NCBI GenBank assembly: GCA_950295325.1
Contig: OX485807.1
Location: 12,367,001-12,427,000, forward strand
From: Polytrichum commune
Taxonomy: Eukaryota; Streptophyta; Polytrichopsida; Polytrichales; Polytrichaceae
Reading direction: 5' to 3'
DNA length: 60,000 nucleotides
A program made the position numbers and the translations under genes. Below the pieces are notes generated by a model, which saw only the letters and a program-made list of their open reading frames with translations, searched no databases and was not told the origin of the DNA. Below are positions 1 to 11,849 of this stretch, piece by piece (position 1 is the first letter of the stretch; every line of letters begins with the position of its first letter).

Positions 1-152
1 GGTAGGGTCACTGGGCTCAAATTCATGTCGGATTATCAGACATTGGTTCCTTTCTATCACACATTACTCATTTTATTACAATAATATTGTCTGCCAGTTG
101 GATGGGACTCACCCAAAAACTCAAACAGGAGGAAAAACAACAAGGATATTGT

Positions 153-478
153 CTGACTCTTCACTTGTCCCACGGAGCATGGCCAAAACTTTATTAAGCG
201 GTCAGATGATGGTCTCTTTTCAAAGAAAAAAGTTTAATAAACCAAGAGGTGGTTTTTAAAAATAGTCCAAGTCACCATGAAACATGGTCCATCCGATGCC
301 ATGTAGGAATCCATGTAGACTTTACATCCATCTTGCATTCACATACTCCATTGGTCCCTCAAGCGTAGCGTGAAGTAGCGAACTTGGACCGGCTCCGCCT
401 TTTTCCACCAATGAGAGTGCTTGACGTGTAATGGTCACGGGCTCTCAATCTCGTTCGTGTGTGAAGTGGCCCTAAAAG
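153..478 (-). repeat. MITE-like element, family F1, copy 1
   Basis: Read on the minus strand, this stretch resembles 46274-46618 over most of its length. Shared blocks include the terminal CACTTCACACACGA, TCTCTCATTGG, AAAGTCTACATGG and ATGTTTCATGG. The better-preserved right end reads inward as AGGGCCACTTCACACACGA; the left end is a degraded inverted match. No coding capacity is seen. A non-autonomous DNA transposon is the most economical reading. I could not find a target-site duplication. Confidence 0.55.
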
Positions 479-1326
479 ATCCAACCCATGGCTAAAATAT
501 CCCTCTATAGTAGATATTGCCACAATCACACTACATGTTTTATATGTAAAGTACACTACACTAAACATCTAATTTAGTATGGCCCGGAATACCAATCATC
601 AACCCACACTAATGATTTGCAATTGTTGGGTGTCCACAAAAAGCAATATCACATGACACTTGTTGCCAGAATTTTTATTGTTTTTTTTTCTCCGGCCAAT
701 TTATTGCTAAAATCCAACCCTGGAAATGAAAAAATAAAATCATATTCTGTCGTTATTTCATCCATTTCATCGCCAATAAGCTACAAAATAATCATAGCAA
801 TGTAGTGAAATAGCCATCTAATTGGATGAATAAGCTCAGATTTGGATGAACCGTTTTATCATCCATATGTGGTTTCATCGTTTGTATAATTGTTGTTAAT
901 GTGATTATCTTCAAATTTTGACGAAAGAAAAAGAAGCATGAGAGTTTGTGCTATATGACAAGACATGATGACCACTTTAATTAATATGGCACATCAATTT
1001 TAATGCCACTCTAAGTTAGATATTTAGTTTTTTTTTTTTTTCCCCCCCCCCCCTTCCTCAATACTAATTGCCCCCTCTATACTAAATACATATAAGTCAC
1101 GTAATCTTTGTACTTTGCACTGGTTGTCGGTCTATGGTAGACAATCGCGGTATCTTCAACATATGGGTTCGAGACATTGTAACTAATTTAATGAAGAGTG
1201 AATGTGTACTATAAAATGACAAGCGATTGGTTGTTGTCACTATATAAATCTATGTGGCACATTAAAAGGAACGATTGTGATTGAGATGATTTCATGGGAG
1301 ATTGAATGTCGTTCACCATGGAAGCC
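479..1326. other. Gene-free AT-rich DNA with a T/C homopolymer junction
   Basis: No credible coding sequence or RNA gene. The only salient feature is a run of T (about 1028-1041) joined directly to a run of C (about 1042-1053). Open frames here are short and have no recognisable content. Confidence 0.5.
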
Positions 1327-1500
1327 TAAGGGTTGTTTTACACACGTAACCAAGGCCCGTGAAATAAAGAAAAGAAAAGAAAAGAAAAGAAACTCTCATA
1401 GTCATGGTTGGCGGTCCGAAGATCATGACCAACAAAAATCCATATCACTTTTCAAAAGTTATAGTCTTACAAGACATAGTGTAAAGCAACAGGCTTAGAC
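1327..1500 (+). repeat. MITE-like element, family F2, copy 1
   Basis: One of four ~160-175 bp copies in the window (others: 3853-4012, 23179-23340, 24378-24537 reversed). It starts AAGGGTTGTTTTACACACG and ends near AGTGTAAAGCAACAGGCTTAG. The left end and the reverse complement of the right end are imperfect inverted repeats. This copy has a short AAAAG repeat (about 1367-1390) in its first half. Internal blocks shared with the other copies are TCATGGTTGGCGGTC and ATCACTTTTCAAAAGTTATAG. Confidence 0.6.
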
Positions 1501-1604
1501 CAAGACATAATGAAAATACAAAACATTAGCATTGGTTAAATTCAACTTTATTTGGTTTAGTTATGCATAGAAAAAAGTTTACTTTATTTTTTTCCTACTT
1601 CTAG

Positions 1605-1765
1605 CATGATCACATTAGTTTATGTTGAGGCAACCGAATTGGATTTTGGACATTTAGGATTTCATGTAACTTTCATGTTAGCCCTTTTTTTGACATGCTC
1701 ACCCATTGTCACTTCACTTCTCTTTTGTGTGTAAAACAAAGTGGGATCACCACTTGTTTCCCAAC
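1605..1765 (+). repeat. Left arm of inverted repeat (family F3)
   Basis: The reverse complement of this arm matches 2290-2425. Shared blocks include ATCCCACTTTGTTT and ATGAAATCCTA-GTGTCCAAAA. A third diverged copy lies at 24010-24080, so this is a dispersed family and not a single local inversion. Confidence 0.5.
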
Positions 1766-2289
1766 CTATGAAAGATTTTGGAATACAGTGGTCATGGTTA
1801 ATGGTTGCTACGGTAACAAGCCTAACATGTACTATAGCCTTCCATAAAATAATAAAAATAAAAATAAGAACATCTTAAACTACAATAAATTCACTCTAGA
1901 TTAGAGTATGGTAGTTTTTGAAAGTTTCATCTTCATAGCACTATGTAGAACCATAGGCTTCAAGGCTTGCTCACAACAACTAGTGTATACAATATAATGA
2001 AGGCCGAACATACAAAATACGTGGCCTTATTGTGGGCACTCCTAGTAATGTTTAAACAATCACATAGATCCTCCCAACTGTGTTCACTGCTGAACTTAAA
2101 ATGACATTTATTTTTTGAGAACATACTCCAATCTGACATGTCTCATACACATAGCATGTTTTTTGGGTGGCCCTTCTTAGCAACAAAACATGCTATACAC
2201 CACTCGCATATTGGTGTCCAATTCAAACCACTTGCAATATAATAGCATGTTTACACGAGAGATCACGGAGCACATACCTCTTTCTAGAT

Positions 2290-2425
2290 TCTCTTGTTGG
2301 TTGAGAAATGAGTGACAATCCCACTTTGTTTCAAACTATGTCATCAAAATAAGAATGACTCATGTTTAAAAAAAATTAAATTAAATGAGAAAGTAATATG
2401 AAATCCTACGTGTCCAAAAAATGGA
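2290..2425 (-). repeat. Right arm of inverted repeat (family F3)
   Basis: Inverted match to 1605-1765, about 530 bp away. Together the arms could be the two ends of one foldback element, or two copies of the same small element in opposite orientation. The third copy at 24010 favours the second option. Confidence 0.5.
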
Positions 2426-2427
2426 CA

Positions 2428-2777
2428 ACGTTCAGTCTCGGGGGGGGCAATGTGTTAAAAAGTTAAGGATATAGGTGCGAACAACCACTATTTTATAGGG
2501 GAGTATTACTTTCAATTTTTTTTTTTTTTCACATGCTATCATTATGTAAATTTCTACTTTGGGTTAATAGAAAAATGGCTTGCATTACTTATAATTTCAA
2601 ATTACCTATTATTCCATACCCTATACTACTTTAAAGATGTCCAATGCCATTTTTGATACCCTATATTACTCTTAAGCCCAATTATAAATTTTTGCTCCCA
2701 TGTTTTTAAAATACCCTATCATTTGTTCGCACGTATATTGCTACTCCAACCAATGACTACCCCCCCCCGAGCGTTCA
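2428..2777. repeat. Inverted-repeat element with G/C homopolymers in its ends
   Basis: The left end reads CGTTCAGTCTCGGGGGGG and the reverse complement of the right end reads CTGAACGCTCGGGGGGGGG. Both continue inward to TGCGAACAA about 60-70 bp from the end. The interior is AT-rich with repeated ATACCCTATA motifs. The element is ~350 bp and non-coding, as in a MITE. The homopolymers sit inside the terminal repeats. Confidence 0.6.
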
Positions 2778-3852
2778 GTAGTCACCTAGATTTACAGCCC
2801 TTGATCATGAGTGTATAAACATCCCACAAATCCTATATATAACATAATTGCTATCCAACTACAACACGTTGCAAAAGGATCCCCCCCCCCCTCATTCTTG
2901 ATGTAACTAGATGTGGGCGTCCCAACCTCTATAATCTAGTGTAGATTGAGAGTTATTGGTCGGTCTTCAAACGACCCTCTTTTTCATCAACATAATCAAT
3001 TTCAAAAGAGTTTGGGACTTATTTCACAACAAAACATGTTACACTCCACTTGGGAACTATGAACAAGCTTGGGAACATACACCCAACCCGTCATTGAATG
3101 TTTGTCCACACCGGTCCATAACTCTTTGACATATTGCATTCTCGCTAACAAAGATCGTTGGATGAAAATACGGATGACGAGAGAGATCATCCAACATTGG
3201 ATGAAAAGGTGGTACACACCCCATTCTTTTACATCCTTACTTCATCCACAAGGAGAACAAACGTGACAATGCAATAATATCATCATGTGTGGATAAGAAC
3301 GTGTATTAAGACAAGAGGGAGTTATTGTTTACAAGCGTACCTCTTATTCATCCAATACCAACGTCATGAAACATTTATACACTCCGGATGAGGTTACGTT
3401 TGAAAGATGATTTGACACCATGAAGAATTTGAAAGACCCCAAATTAATCTAGTGTAGGTTGTTTGAGATGAACCAAGCATGAACTTATAAGGAGTCGAGT
3501 TTTGATTGTTGGATGGATGAGAGGTCCACTCGTATGAGACTATTTTCCCTCTCTCCGTGTATTTATACAACACATTTACATTCATAGTCATAGTTGGTTT
3601 TGTAACTCATCAAGTGATGATTCTTATGATTTTGACCTCCATCCCGTGGTGGAATAATCGGCCATGTTAGACGTGGCCCTTTCAATCATGCCCCACATGC
3701 CCGTAATCCCAAGTCAAACACATTCTTGTTGGCCATTCTTGATTTTCTTGGCTAACTTACACACTCACACTTTCTTATGCAGGTGCAAATACTAATTTAC
3801 TAATGAACTTGCTACCATAGTGTAAATTGCTACGTTCTCAATTCCCACATTT

Positions 3853-4012
3853 AAGGGCGGTTTTATACATGTGACCAAGAGCCATGGGAAGAAATGGTTC
3901 GTGATTTCTCATGGTCACAGTCGGCGGTCTAGAGACGATGACCAAGAGATGAAATTCACATCACTTCTTAAAAGTTGTAGTCACAAGACGTGTGGAAAGT
4001 GGACTTAGGCCA
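3853..4012 (+). repeat. MITE-like element, family F2, copy 2
   Basis: Begins AAGGGCGGTTTTATACATG and ends AAAGTGGACTTAGGCC. It has the same internal order as the copy at 1327-1500, including a GGTCACAGTCGGCGGTC block and TCACTTCTTAAAAGTTGTAG. It has no coding capacity. Confidence 0.6.
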
Positions 4013-7000
4013 TGACGTAGTATTTTAAATGAAAAAGTAAGTAATAGCTACAAAAAAGAGTCATTGAGAATAATTTGTAATTAATATACCAAAGTAGATT
4101 AAAAACGATTGTTTTCTAAAATTACATGTATTTTTCTAGCAAAGTTGCCTTATTTTCCATTGAGACAACCTGTTTGGGTTCTCTGGCTGCAAAATTTGGG
4201 CGACCACCAAACATTACCCAATTCTAGACATGTCAAATTCCATATCACTTTCTCATCCATTTTTTGACATGCATATGCTACATAAGCTTGCACTAAACAA
4301 GTATGAATGTATAAAGAAGGGAGTATTCAATAATTCTTTGTGATTCCTTATCATTGGTAAGTTGAGAAACTCAACGAAGCATTACATAGCTTGGTGACTC
4401 TTGTTTTTAGACATATGGACCCCAAATTCGGGTCAATGGCTCCGATTCAATATAGTAAAACCCAATGAAGTAAATTATGAATGAACAAACTTGGGAGGGG
4501 TATATTTTTAAAGCACCCCATGTTATGAACCAAATATGGGATGTTGATCTTGTCTTTAATTCTCATGAAGATAAATACTAGTTATATATTCAAATAGGGT
4601 GAATCTTGTAATTTATTCTTGGATGACTTTTCGACATTGTCTTCTCCTCACAACCTTCCACATCCATGGCAATTGTTAAAGCACCCAACCCTCCCTCCTT
4701 CATAGTATTTCACTTCCAACCTTTTGACATTCATGACAATCATGACAATCATTCAAATACATTTGAAGGTCCCAATTAGCGAGATTGATTTACACTACAT
4801 AGTGACTTTTCACCCCTTCCATGATATTGGGTTAAGAATTGACGATTAATGGTTCCCTATGCATGTCAATGACATGCCTTTACATGTATATTATACATCA
4901 TTCTTATTTAGTGAGATCAAGATCCCATGCACGGAACAATAGAACTTTGTCACAAACGTATCTTTTATGTAAACCTCATAGGTTATGGTCCGGCAAGCAG
5001 TGCCTCCTTTTGGAGGTAGTGCCTTTTCGGTTTGATTTCCTAAAACTTGCAGAGGGGTTGATAGTTACAACATGCCCCCCCCCCTTATAGGTTGGTTGTA
5101 TGTTTATCCTAATTTAAACTCATTGGATTAATTTAACCCCCGACTGGGTTACTTTAACTAAAAATAATAACCCATGATCCATAATAACAATTAGCTTTTC
5201 ACCCTCCCCTGTCCTCCCACGTAGTAGGTATTGTAAACATTCACCATGTTCTTTTGGGAAAGAGGAAACCCTATAAGAGGAGGCCATATAGGATTGTCAT
5301 GGGAGTTTGGTTGTTTTATGGATGCTATTTATTGAATGTAAACCTTATACGGTGTTCAAAGGCTAACAATGGATTAATGTAAGAGTGGTGTTCGTTTTTG
5401 GTTAAGGAGTCTAAAAACACCTTTGGATAACAAACACTATCTAAATTTTGTTCCTTTGAAGAAACAACATACAAGCCGTAGGGATGGTCGGTTGGTTAGG
5501 TTTAGTGGTAAGTATCACTTGGATTTATGGGAGAGAGGGAATTATTGCAACCATTCACCTAAACTAAAACAAAATCCTCTATGTTGCACACTATTTTAGG
5601 ACTCTTTATGTTGGATTAGAGAATGGCATGCTTGTATGCAATACTTCCATTCCTCCGGATTTTACGTTGTTGGTTTGGTGAAGATTTAGGGCTCAATGTC
5701 TCAAGTGACTAACTTCAATCCTACTATAAACATGGAATTGGAGCCTTGGTAAATATCACACATCTTGGTCTCCATAGCCTTGGGGTTTTGTCGTGGGGTT
5801 GTGTAATTGGCTAGGATGTGTTTCATGTATGATTAAAGCATTGGTGATCTATACATGTTGCACTTGTGTGAGATATGGTTGCATGATTGATGAGGTGGAG
5901 AAGTAGATCTATTGCTTGTTATTATTATTTTTATTATTTTTATTACAATATTGAGAGAGAAGGCCAAAAAGCCAACGTCAATGCATGAAGAACCAAGGAA
6001 AGCATGGCCACTTCGAGGGGAGGCGAAGCCCTTCAGACACACCTTGCTTGCTATTTCTTAGAGGCCATGACTATGATGACCTTCTTTGAGGAATTGTAGA
6101 TTATATTTATACTTGGAAATAATAGTGTATAGTGTAGTTAAAAATAAAAGAACTCCTTCTCTATTTTGGATAACAATATTCTTAAACTTTTGATTTTTTC
6201 CAAATTTGGAGATGTTTTAGGGGATATTGTAGGTTATTGGGTCTAACGAATCCCACAAGAAATGTATGTCATATCATCTTTGTTCTTGTGCCACAACTCG
6301 CAAAATTGACACCTTGTGTAGATTTCTCTGGGGAATGTCATAATACATAGCTAAATTATACCACGTTCCACGATCTAAAATAACGCACTTGCTTTTATAC
6401 ATATCATTGTTTCTTAACAATTGAGAAACCTACAAGTACGCAACTTTTACGGTAACAAGCCATTGGCGTGTTTTGGAATACTTTTTTATTTTGATTTCAT
6501 AACATCACTGAGCCTTGCCCTTTTGAGCAAACAAAATATTGTATTCCATGGGGTCTTTGTCCCAACATTGAAACTCAAGCCGTCACTTTTTGAAAATCAC
6601 ACAACGCCTTATTCATGGTCCTTGACTGAATTATTCTCTTGTCTGAGGTAAGTGACATGTTGAGCTTAGCAATATTATGAAGCTCCCAACATTTTACAAA
6701 CAATTCCAATATACTTCATAAATAAAATTTAGATAAGACAATGGGGTGTCACATGTAGAACATGGTAAGTTAACAAAATGCTTCTTATAGTGTTAGTTGA
6801 TAATTGGATTGTTTGTGATTTTCAATGAATTAGCTACCATCTATAGTAAATGCCTTTCCATTATGGCCAAACCTTTTCCAACCATCTAAATGATTAAAGG
6901 AATATAACTTCTTTATGCTAAATTGTGAATTTAGCCATTTAAATATAAAACAAAACACAATCACTATGTATAGGACCATACTTATTGTGTTTATAGTAAA

Positions 7001-7456
7001 ACCAAACCTCACTATATTATTTATATTTAAATATTTGACCAATAGAAAGAATATGTATATTTCAAAATTACTTTGGAAACAAGTCAATTATTATAAACTA
7101 CTAAGATACAAGTATCTACAAGGAGTTCAAAATTGTGTGGATGCACTTACAAATTGAGAGTGTAGACAATATGCTAACTACACCTATAATTGTCATTTGA
7201 AATTGTTTGATGACGATTTGCTATAATTGTATTATATCACTTTGTGTTGAGTCTTAATGAGAATTGAAAGTGGAATTCTACATATCTTAGCACGACATGT
7301 GTTGCAAACATTGTATGACTAAAGTACAAATATCAAAGCGTCGATAGTTCTAAATGTGTCCAAAAACGACTTTAGGTTGTCATGTTCAAATCATGTTCAT
7401 TTTAGAGAAGAATGTATAAGGGTTGTTTGTGACGTAAGAGTGCAATTATACGTACT
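4013..7456. other. Gene-free AT-rich DNA
   Basis: Open frames are short, with no recognisable domain, codon structure or splice pattern. No tRNA- or rRNA-like sequence was recognised. Homopolymer C occurs near 5077-5087. A weak poly-purine/AT block lies at 5915-5950. Nothing here can be annotated as a gene. Confidence 0.5.
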
Positions 7457-7531
7457 TAGGGTTAGTTTGCATGTAGGCCGCTCGCCCACCATATTCTAAT
7501 GGAAGAGCGGTCTACATGAAATTTGACCCTT
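7457..7531. repeat. Short perfect-type foldback (~75 bp)
   Basis: The left arm runs TAGGGTTAGTTTGCATGTAG and on to GCCGCTC. The reverse complement of the right arm reads TAAGGGTCAAATTTCATGTA and on to GACCGCTC. The arms account for most of the element, with a small AT loop around CATATTCTAATGG. It resembles a minimal TIR element. Part of the left arm recurs at 38518-38570. Confidence 0.6.
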
Positions 7532-8400
7532 ACAACTAGTAGCACTTCCACTATTATGAAGTTGGGGATGAATTCCCTCTAGAATACATATTTTAAGTTA
7601 ATCACATAACAAAAAAGAAAAGAAAAGTGAACGTTAGTCTTTGTAACTGACGTGAATTAGAACCCATTGGCCCTACTCCAAACAAGAGGAGTTAATGACA
7701 CGATTAGCTCACAAATTATGCCTTAAAATGTACTCTCGCAATTCCAATGACGTGTTTTCCATAAGTAGGTTTAGTACCTTGGGGTCCATTGCACAACAAT
7801 TGGACTAATTTGAACCTTACTTGATAATACTAATAGCAATACCACTACTACTGATAACAATCCTCTACATATTCTCCTCTAAATGTAACTCTTTGTCGAC
7901 TCAATATATAACACTATTTGTTTGATGCTAGACCACAATTTCCCACAGGGGATTGGATCAGGTCAGAGCCAATGTAGAACTGCCACATGGCAACATTCCA
8001 AGAACAATTACTTATCAGAAGCCGAAGCATACATAAGAATCGCACATAAACCACATCGTCATACAGTAACTTATAGTTGAAGAAGAAAAAAGGTTTGAGA
8101 GCAAGTTCAATGCAACGTGTATGTTTGACAAATTTTCATTCGATCATCAACTCCAAAGTGTCATGTGATGTTTTTAAGAAACAAAGACGAATGTCGATTG
8201 ACATTTACATTTTTCTTCTTCTTTTCAGATGTCATCTTAATGTTGCATGTCTAGTAGTATGTGTCAATTGACGTGTGATTTTTGTGTATGTGCAAGTTGT
8301 TGCATGTCAAATGTCAAAAATGTGCAAAAGCTTTGTCAAAAATACACACTTGTTCAATGAATGGAATATATAGGGGGATAATTTTATACTGCATAGAGGG
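7532..8400. other. Upstream flank of the TRFL gene
   Basis: No gene recognised. Composition changes from AT-rich to GC-rich at about 8470, just before the likely promoter and leader of the gene downstream. Open frames at 8077-8271 and 8282-8671 have no recognisable protein content; the second crosses the proposed promoter. Confidence 0.4.
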
Positions 8401-8410
8401 AATAACTGTG

Positions 8411-8424
8411 TACTATATATATAC
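8411..8424 (+). promoter_or_regulatory. Candidate TATA element
   Basis: CTATATATATACACAC lies about 60 bp upstream of the abrupt shift to GC-rich DNA. It is the clearest TATA-like motif upstream of the TRFL gene. Assignment is positional inference only; the start site cannot be fixed from sequence. Confidence 0.3.
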
Positions 8425-8469
8425 ACACATTTTATCTTTCATTTTCTCCCCTGCAAATTTGTTTGTAGA

Positions 8470-9347
8470 GAGGGAAAAAGCATGTGGTAGCTGGTTGTGT
8501 GGTGGAAACAGTCCGGTCAGCACGGGCAGGCACCGGGGGAACCCTGTTCACACTTTCTGCGAGGCCCGGTCAGCCCGGGCAGGTTTGACGGGGAGTAGCC
8601 GGTGGCATCGACAGCCCGGGTGGAAGGCGACCGGCTGGGGCCGACAATTTTTCACCACGGGCAGGGGTTGATTGTACCTCGCAGGGGTTCGGGGGGCTTT
8701 ATCCCCCGGGCGGGCAGCTGGGGGTGACCAGGAGGGGCCGGTGGTCCGTGGAGCGTGGACCCGGCATGTTTGTGTTTGTTGTTTCCTTCGCCCCTGACAC
8801 GGTTTCTCGCCTGCTCCTCCTCCGTCTCTCTCTTCCCTCTTGTGTGTGAGTTCCCGTTCCCACTGCCCCGCGCTCCGCACTTCTCCCTCAAATTGTTTCT
8901 CGCGACAACCTCCGTTTCCATCTCTACACACAGCAAGGCGTTCCTGGAACGATCACAATTCGATCGGCGTATTAAAGGCCCTTATCGGTGCTGTATCGCG
9001 GGTTGGAGGACCAATTGGAAGAAGGTGTGCTTCCTCTTCTGCTTCTTCTGCTTCTTCTGCTGTCTCCGCAACAATTTACGTCACGTCCTCTTGCGTCCCC
9101 GGGGTGTAAGAGAGGAGCGAGTGCGTGCTTGAGTGTGAATTTCGCTAACGGACGGCGTACGTGGTAATCGCACCGTGGTAGTTCGTTCGTTCGCGAGAAG
9201 AGCCTTGCTTATCGTTTTATTCGTTCGACTAATTGGCGAAGGTTTTTGGCTCGGGGATGAGTCTGATGTATTTCTCGTTCGACTACCTGGTCCTGCTTCT
9301 TGCTAATTCTCTCTTTGACCTTTTCCTTAACCCCTGGAAGAGCCGGG
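8470..9347 (+). other. GC-rich probable 5' leader exon of the TRFL gene
   Basis: 8470-8760 is strongly GC-rich and CpG-rich against an AT-rich background. It is followed by pyrimidine-rich leader-like sequence, including CTTCTTCTG repeats at 9034-9060. A good donor, GGG/GTAGGT, lies at 9348. The open frames here overlap one another on both strands and carry no recognisable domain. I therefore treat the region as untranslated leader, as inference; upstream ATGs would make it a leader with uORFs. Confidence 0.35.
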
Positions 9348-11724
9348 GTAGGTACTAAGGTTCAGAGAATGAGCAAAGGAGATCGAAAGTCTTGCCACGC
9401 TGACTTAAGCCAGAGAGAGAGAGAGAGAGAGAGATTGATGTCTTCTTCTTCTTCTCCTTTTCCTTTTTAACGAGCACTTGTGGACGGGCATCGTCGAGAG
9501 TCGAAGAAGGCTAAGGTTTAGGTAGTCAGTCAGTGACTCTTCTATTCGGCGACTTTACTTGCTTACGTGCATAAACCTTCCTTCCCGGGCTCTTTTTCTG
9601 GCTCAAGGATGATGTTATGCAAATTGATGTCTTAAAAACTTGAAGCAGCAGCAACGAATGTTGTCGCTGTTGTCGCTGTTGTTGTTGTTGTCTTAAGAGC
9701 TTGGTTTTGGATGCCAAGGTTTATGCCTTCCTCTTTTCTCTTCTCGATTCTGCACTCGTTCTCCAGCCTTTTCTTGGCACTCACTTCTTCCTTTTCAGAG
9801 ACGGGCAAAGAAGATACTCACTTCTTCGTGATCATTGTAACATATTCGGCAATGGCTTGTAATGGACGAAGAACACTCTGGAGATGTCTTTAGCCCTTGC
9901 ATGTGAGAAGTTATATTCCATTGCGTCTTCAAGGAATCTGGCACTAAACACGTTGCGGCGGTTTTGTTTAAAGTGCCGAATGTAGTGACTATATCTGTCT
10001 CTCTGTATCTTTCATTTTTCTCGTTTTGTTCAGCGGCAGCCTATGATTGCAGATCTGTGGGTCGTTTCTCGCCTTATCTATTGTAGTCAGAAGCAATTGT
10101 ATATTTTCAGGAGTCAGAGATTAATGTTTTACTGCCTATTCTTCTGTACGCCATAGCTGTCCTTTGAAGCATCCATTCGTCGGAGTATGTATTCTATTTC
10201 CTTCGGTCAAAGAGGGCGAGCAACAGAGTCTCTCCGGTTCGAGGTTTCGCCTCACCTGTCGAAGAAGAACCACTGACGGTCTAGATCTCTGCGCGTTTCG
10301 TGGAATAGTAGGAAGCGATCGTGAATGCGCGAGAGGTTTCTCTTCGACACTAAGATTTGAAAGGCTTCTTTTGGTAGATAGCTTGTTTCTTCCGCAAGGT
10401 TTCCCACAAGGAGCCTGCCTCTGACAAGTTCTTAAAAAGTCTTAGCGTCCATTATTAAAGTTTTCTGACAAGAGAGTGATCTCGGCAATGCTTGCCTTTG
10501 CTTGTGCCTGCCGAATTATGAGCAGTGCTCCTGCATCGTAGCCTGCTTGCGACAGAGCTCATTGAGAGAACAGGTTACTGGAGGTATCAGGGAGGTTCTA
10601 CCCACCGGGGGTTTAATTGAGGTTTACTGTGTGTAACGCCTCTCCAGATCTGTCATCTTTCCCGTCTTTAGCCCTCGCAACGCCTTCTTATTTATGTTGG
10701 CCACGGAGACTAGCGCACCTATGGTGCTGCCAAAAGACCTCGTTCTCAGTCGGCTTTACCTTCTCACAAACAACCGGCTCAGAGAAGACGAAAAAGGGCT
10801 TTCTAAGAAGGAACTCTGCAAGAGTTTTTACTTGGATCGGGGGTTTAGTGTAACGTTTTTAGAGAATAAGTAAGCAGCGCATTATTAAATTAGTTTGTTC
10901 TGCCTGTTCAGGTCTCTCTTAGAAGAAGGAATCATGATCGCTCTCGATAAGTGAAGAGCTGAGTTAGATCTATGGACTAGTCTCTCAATCGAGGACTTGT
11001 CGTTCACGAGTTTCTTGACCTCCCGATTTTCGTCGCACTTTCATCCAATTTGCTCGGTCGCCTCTTTCGCAATTGCGCGTCTTCTTCCTTCGTGGAAGCA
11101 ACTGTCTTACATCTGCCAACTTTAGCACGAGTATTCTGGTTGGATTATGCTCCGCTGCTTGTTGCCGTGGTGCACAGCTTGCTTAATTTAATCGCAGATT
11201 GTGATATGTAAAAGTCTTTCTTAGTTATTAAATCGTTGTTTTGGTGGATGTTTTCAGAATTTCCAAATAGATCTCTCGTGCAAGCACTGAACCTATACAT
11301 TATGTCGTTGGTTGTGATCCTTATTCACACTATGCACCTTCAATGAGTTGCCTGTATATGTACAGGTTTTTAGTCTTGATTCGATAGTGTATTCATCGGC
11401 ATTTGCTTGAAAATCCTATTGGAAGTACAGTCTTTCTCTAATGTTTGTGAAATGAGACTGCTGATGTTTACCATGGAGACTATTCGTGGAAGATTTGGAT
11501 CTTCAGAAGAGTCATTGCAACCCTTCTTTAGAATGACGATCTCAAGAAATGAAGATACTGTGTTTTAAGCATAATCACTTGTACCCCTGGTCAGAGGTTT
11601 ATTGAAGGTTTTACATTTTCTTTGTAGTAGTTCATCCCGAAGCTCATGATCCCTTAAGATTTATTGTCGACTATAATCTCAAGTGTCTTGTTTTTTTAAC
11701 AAAATGTTGCACTTTATTTTGCAG
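9348..11724 (+). other. Probable leader intron of the TRFL gene
   Basis: Bounded by a donor-like GTAGGT at 9348 and a strong acceptor TTTTGCAG ending at 11724. The acceptor directly precedes the exon carrying the start codon. The interior is T-rich with no recognisable coding sequence, an AG dinucleotide repeat (9412-9434) and a GTT/GTC repeat (about 9661-9692). More than one leader exon is possible. The acceptor is well supported by context; the donor is a guess. Confidence 0.35.
9412..9434 (+). repeat. (AG)n microsatellite
   Basis: Uninterrupted AG dinucleotide run of about 23 bp inside the presumed leader intron. Confidence 0.9.
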
Positions 11725-11849
11725 GCAATCAAGTTAGAGCTTCCAATTTTATGGGTGTCAAGTAAACGTGTGACATAGAAGCAAACAATCAAGTGCAAGT
11801 TTGGAACATGTTGTAAATGGCCTGTATGCAAAGGGTAATGTGAGGAAGG

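Noticed and set aside
1028-1053. Assembly artefact at the T-run/C-run junction
   Set aside because: Similar runs recur in the window within or beside defined elements, so at least some are real; length accuracy remains uncertain.
1165-1180. tRNA T-arm (GGGTTCGAGA)
   Set aside because: No acceptor stem, D arm or anticodon arm can be placed around it.
8282-9132. Protein-coding genes in the GC-rich block (frames at 8282-8671, 8755-9132 and minus 8548-8931)
   Set aside because: They overlap on both strands, have no domains and are explained by GC-rich composition upstream of the TRFL gene.
9711-9893. Short secreted peptide gene (hydrophobic frame at 9711)
   Set aside because: Pyrimidine-rich intron sequence gives Phe/Leu/Ser runs; no homologous pattern and it lies in the presumed leader intron.
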